Below are positions 4,718-7,259 of a DNA stretch of 7,259 nucleotides, in pieces. Made by a program: the position numbers and the translations under genes. The stretch comes from Kiritimatiellia bacterium (GTDB lineage: Bacteria > Verrucomicrobiota > Kiritimatiellia > RFP12 > UBA1067), in contig CAAGNL010000112.1 in the NCBI GenBank assembly GCA_900771305.1, forward strand, positions 1 to 7,259, given 5' to 3'. Under the pieces are notes generated by a model that worked only from the letters and a program-made list of their open reading frames with translations, did no database searches and had not been told where the DNA came from. Numbering within the stretch: the first letter of the stretch is position 1; each line of letters begins with the position of its first letter.

Positions 4718-7259
4718 TCACTCGGCCTCCAGATTCACGTCGGGGAACCACTTCTTCGCCCACTTGGCGCAGTCCTCGAACTCCGAAACGGCCTTCTTCA
4801 CGAGCGTGGGAACGAAGCCCTGCGCGTCCTTGTTCTCGGCGACGAGCAGCTGGAGCGTCAGAGCCGCGCCCAACATCTGCTTGGACCACGCGAGCGGCGG
4901 CGTGCGAAGCTTGTCCTTGCCGCGGAACACAAGCTGACTGACCATTTGCCCCAGGTAGTTGATGTTCTCCTCCTTGCCGTAGAAACGGTTCCAGAAGATC
5001 TTCTGCGGACGATCGGCGGCGCTCTTACGGCCCTTCTTGTCCTTGCGGTACTGGGTGATGGTGATCGACTTCATGTCAATGTCCGTGATCTCCGCCATGC
5101 CCTTGTTGAACTGGAAGCCCTTGCCCTTGGTGACGAACAGCTTCTGGAGCTCCTGCATATACTGAACCTTGGTGATCTGCGAGCGGACCTCCTCCTTGCC
5201 CTCGGGAGTCGTCGTGTCGTCGAGCAACGTCTGCAGCTGACGGAGCGCGGGTTCCCAAGCCAGGTCCTTCAGGCGCGAGCCGACGAGATCGTCAAACTTC
5301 GCCTGGGCTTTCTGAGTCTCCTCCTCGACCTTGGCCTTACGTTCCTCGGCGGCCTTCGCAGCGGCTGCTTCCTTAGCCGCTTGTTCGGCCTTCTTCGCGG
5401 CTTCGCGCTCGGCCTTGTCGATCATGCGCTTGATCTGCTGCTGGGCTGTGCGGACAAGCGAAACGGAACGTGTTCGGATCACGGCGGACTTGCGCTGCGT
5501 CTGTTCGACGCACTTCATACCCTTCATCTGCTCGAAGCCCTCCACAAGCGTCTGCGAGAGCTTGGCCAGCTTCCGGACCGTTTCCTCGTCATCGTTCGTC
5601 AGAGAGTCGGCGGCCTTGCCCTTCTCAAGCAGAAGTTTCACGTGGCCCTGGACGCGGATATTGGCCGCACGGCACGCGTAGACATCGGCCCACAGTTCCA
5701 CGAACTGCTTGACCGCAGACGGAACGGCGATCTCGTCCTCCTTGGCCTCCTCGGCGGGTTTCTCCTCCTCGGCGGGCTTCTCCTCCTCGGCAGGCTTGAC
5801 TTCAGCCTTCTTCGCGGCGGCAGACGCGGTGGCGACCTTGTTGGTGCCCGCGGCGGCGGCAACAGCATTCGTGCCCGCAGCGGCGGCAACAGCATTCGTG
5901 CCCGCAACGGCGGGAACCGCGTTCGTCGCAGCAGCCTTATCCTCTGCGGCGGCCTTTTCCTCGGCCGCGGCAGCATTCTGATCGGCATTGGCCTGAGCGG
6001 CGGCGGCAATGAAGAGCTGGTTCGTGAACGCAATCGCGTCCTCGATGTCCTTCGTCGGCGGTGCCTCAATGAACTGCATCGCCAAGGCCTTCATGTCCTC
6101 CGGCAGACTGGGCTTAATCTGGCGGACGGCATCAGCCATCTCCTTCTCACCCTTCGCGACGAGCTCTCTGAAGTCGTTGCCGAACTTCTCGATCGACTTC
6201 AACGTCGTTTCGACAGCGGATTTTGCCTGGTTGCGCGTGTCAACCAGATGCTGGTGGGCCTCGCGTTCAACACGGACCTTCTCGGCATGCAGGTACCAGA
6301 AAAGGCCACCCACAAGAAGAGAAATGACCAGAACCACACCGCCGGCGACCATGCCGACGATCGCGAGGGGGGTCATCCCCTTCTTGCCCTCAACCTCCTC
6401 GCCGTCGATTGGCTCGAGATCGGCGACGTCCATCGGCGCTGGAGCCTTCTCGTCCGCCGTGAGCTTCATATTGATCTTTGTGCCCTTGATCTTCACCTTG
6501 GGGCTCGTCATCTTGGAGGTCTTGGCTGGTCCAGCCTTCGACAGGAAACGCTTGAAGTCTCCCAATAGAGACTGATAGGTCGGGTAGCGCATGGAGGGCT
6601 CAACCTCCAACATACGCATAATGATCGGGTCAACCTCCGGCGGAAGGTCGGGACGCACCTCGCTCGGCTTCTTCGGCGGCCCGTTGAAGCGGGCCTTCAC
6701 GACCTCCGTCGCGTCCTCGCCCTCGAACGGGGCAACGCCCGTGAGCGCGTGGTAGAGCGTGCCGCCCAGAGAATAAATATCGGCGCGGTAGTCAATCTTC
6801 TGCCGACGGACCTTTTCAGGAGAAATGTAGTAGGGAGTGCCCCAGATTTCGTTTGATTCACCCTGCATCGCCGCAAGACCGAAGTCCACCAACTTCGCGT
6901 TTCCATCGGCATCGAAGAGTACGTTCTCCGGCTTCACGTCACCGTGGACCAGCCCCTGCTCGGCAGCGAGCGAAAGCGCATCCGCCATCTGCTGGCCGAT
7001 CTTCATCACGCGGACAGGGTCCATCGAGCCAGGGTTCGCCTCCATCTCCTTATCGAGGGAACCGCCGCTCACGAGTTCCATCGCGATGTACGGCATGCCG
7101 TTCTCCTGACCGAAGGAGTAGATCTGGGCGATGTTCGGGTGATTCAGACGGGCCGCGGCCTGTGCCTCGCGCTGGAAGCGCTCCACGAACGCCGGGTCGT
7201 CGCCGAGGGACTTCAACATCACCTTGATGCCGACCCTGCGGTCCAGCATCTTGTCGCGC
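4718..7259 (-). CDS. Transmembrane Ser/Thr protein kinase, PknB-like, 5' end missing
   Basis: Hanks-type Ser/Thr kinase with a large extracytoplasmic part. At least 846 residues are visible. The first in-frame ATG (7249) is not the true start: RDK precedes it in frame, and the ATP-binding Lys of subdomain II (GIK, K9 counted from that Met) follows at once, so the Gly-rich loop lies outside the window. Kinase motifs: Glu28 of helix C (RE), HGDVKPEN (102-109) with catalytic Asp104, DFG (122-124), SPE (143-145), and a C-lobe to about 236. HGD replaces HRD, so this is a non-RD kinase. One membrane helix spans about 294-320. Outside are coiled-coil-like helices (321-415), an Ala/Asn/Glu repeat linker (420-505), a long Ala/Lys/Glu helix (600-655) and a C-terminal domain (about 655-843) that I do not recognise. 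It heads, or belongs near the head of, the operon with the symporter and cupin. It may sense outer or periplasmic conditions, but its ligand and targets are unknown. Confidence 0.93.
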   Translation of the reverse strand, partial: RDKMLDRRVGIKVMLKSLGDDPAFVERFQREAQAAARLNHPNIAQIYSFGQENGMPYIAMELVSGGSLDKEMEANPGSMDPVRVMKIGQQMADALSLAAEQGLVHGDVKPENVLFDADGNAKLVDFGLAAMQGESNEIWGTPYYISPEKVRRQKIDYRADIYSLGGTLYHALTGVAPFEGEDATEVVKARFNGPPKKPSEVRPDLPPEVDPIIMRMLEVEPSMRYPTYQSLLGDFKRFLSKAGPAKTSKMTSPKVKIKGTKINMKLTADEKAPAPMDVADLEPIDGEEVEGKKGMTPLAIVGMVAGGVVLVISLLVGGLFWYLHAEKVRVEREAHQHLVDTRNQAKSAVETTLKSIEKFGNDFRELVAKGEKEMADAVRQIKPSLPEDMKALAMQFIEAPPTKDIEDAIAFTNQLFIAAAAQANADQNAAAAEEKAAAEDKAAATNAVPAVAGTNAVAAAAGTNAVAAAAGTNKVATASAAAKKAEVKPAEEEKPAEEEKPAEEAKEDEIAVPSAVKQFVELWADVYACRAANIRVQGHVKLLLEKGKAADSLTNDDEETVRKLAKLSQTLVEGFEQMKGMKCVEQTQRKSAVIRTRSVSLVRTAQQQIKRMIDKAEREAAKKAEQAAKEAAAAKAAEERKAKVEEETQKAQAKFDDLVGSRLKDLAWEPALRQLQTLLDDTTTPEGKEEVRSQITKVQYMQELQKLFVTKGKGFQFNKGMAEITDIDMKSITITQYRKDKKGRKSAADRPQKIFWNRFYGKEENINYLGQMVSQLVFRGKDKLRTPPLAWSKQMLGAALTLQLLVAENKDAQGFVPTLVKKAVSEFEDCAKWAKKWFPDVNLEAE
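4726..4730 (-). promoter_or_regulatory. Ribosome binding site of the symporter inside the kinase gene
   Basis: GGAGG on the minus strand lies nine bases before the symporter ATG at 4716, within the last codons of the kinase. Ribosomes finishing the kinase would release at the TGA (4720-4718) right on this start site. Confidence 0.8.
5746..5799 (-). repeat. Three 18-bp tandem repeats coding KPAEEE-type units
   Basis: Three adjacent 18-base units (5746-5763, 5764-5781, 5782-5799) differ at only a few bases. They are in frame with the kinase, coding KPAEEE-like hexapeptides at about residues 485-502. Length change by unit slippage would keep the frame. They form a charged, probably extended spacer outside the membrane. 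Confidence 0.85.
5844..5924 (-). repeat. Three 27-bp tandem repeats coding AVxAxAGTN units
   Basis: Units at 5844-5870, 5871-5897 and 5898-5924 are each 27 bases and start GTGCCCGC on the plus strand. The first two are almost identical and the third is more divergent. They encode nine-residue units AVAAAAGTN, AVAAAAGTN and AVPAVAGTN (about residues 444-470 of the kinase). They form an Ala-rich flexible linker between the membrane-proximal helices and the distal domain. In-frame period and near-identity point to recent duplication. Confidence 0.88.

Noticed and set aside
5746..5924. Direct repeats considered as a CRISPR-like or phage attachment array
   Set aside because: Units are adjacent without spacers, are multiples of three, and are in frame inside a coding gene, so they are protein linker repeats.
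4445..6568. Very long plus-strand open frame (707 codons) opposite the kinase and the start of the symporter
   Set aside because: It lies antisense to genes with clear family motifs, spans the joint between two genes, and reads as low-complexity Leu/Arg/Gly-rich sequence. That is expected when GC-rich codons with strong third-position bias are read on the other strand.

Overview
The window reads as a stretch of bacterial chromosome with all supported genes on the minus strand. It holds a serine tRNA gene and four protein genes, the outermost of which runs off the right edge. The DNA is GC-rich. Three features hint at the PVC superphylum (Planctomycetes, Verrucomicrobia, Kiritimatiellae, Lentisphaerae): a eukaryotic-like Ser/Thr kinase with a large Ala/Glu/Lys-rich extracytoplasmic part, an SSS-family symporter with a long C-terminal extension, and a Tat-exported cupin. 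This placement is by gene style only. There is no rRNA or marker gene to confirm it.

In the direction of transcription (right to left), the first unit is a likely operon. A transmembrane Ser/Thr protein kinase (7259 to 4718, 5' end missing) is followed after a single base by a sodium:solute symporter (4716 to 2926). After 31 bases comes a Tat-signal lipoprotein with a cupin fold resembling D-lyxose isomerase (2894 to 2043). A strong intrinsic terminator (2017 to 1989) closes the unit. A sensor kinase, a sodium-driven importer and an exported probable sugar-modifying cupin made from one message suggest a regulated uptake module, perhaps for a sugar. The substrate cannot be read from the sequence.

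The second unit is a sodium/phosphate cotransporter-like protein with a C-terminal PhoU-like helical domain (1971 to 259). Its extended -10 box lies directly behind the operon terminator and almost touches the start codon, which suggests a leaderless or nearly leaderless message. The third unit is tRNA-Ser(TGA) (198 to 109), with its own near-consensus promoter and a hairpin/T-tract terminator. A perfect 9-bp inverted repeat surrounds the -35 box of the tRNA promoter.

The first 65 bases hold no gene I can defend. No mobile element, CRISPR array, integrase or obvious recent transfer is visible. The long plus-strand reading frames are shadows of the GC-rich minus-strand genes. I found no clearly new defence or mobile system. 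The most interesting material is the kinase-symporter-cupin operon, the unusual cupin, and the compact regulatory joints between units.
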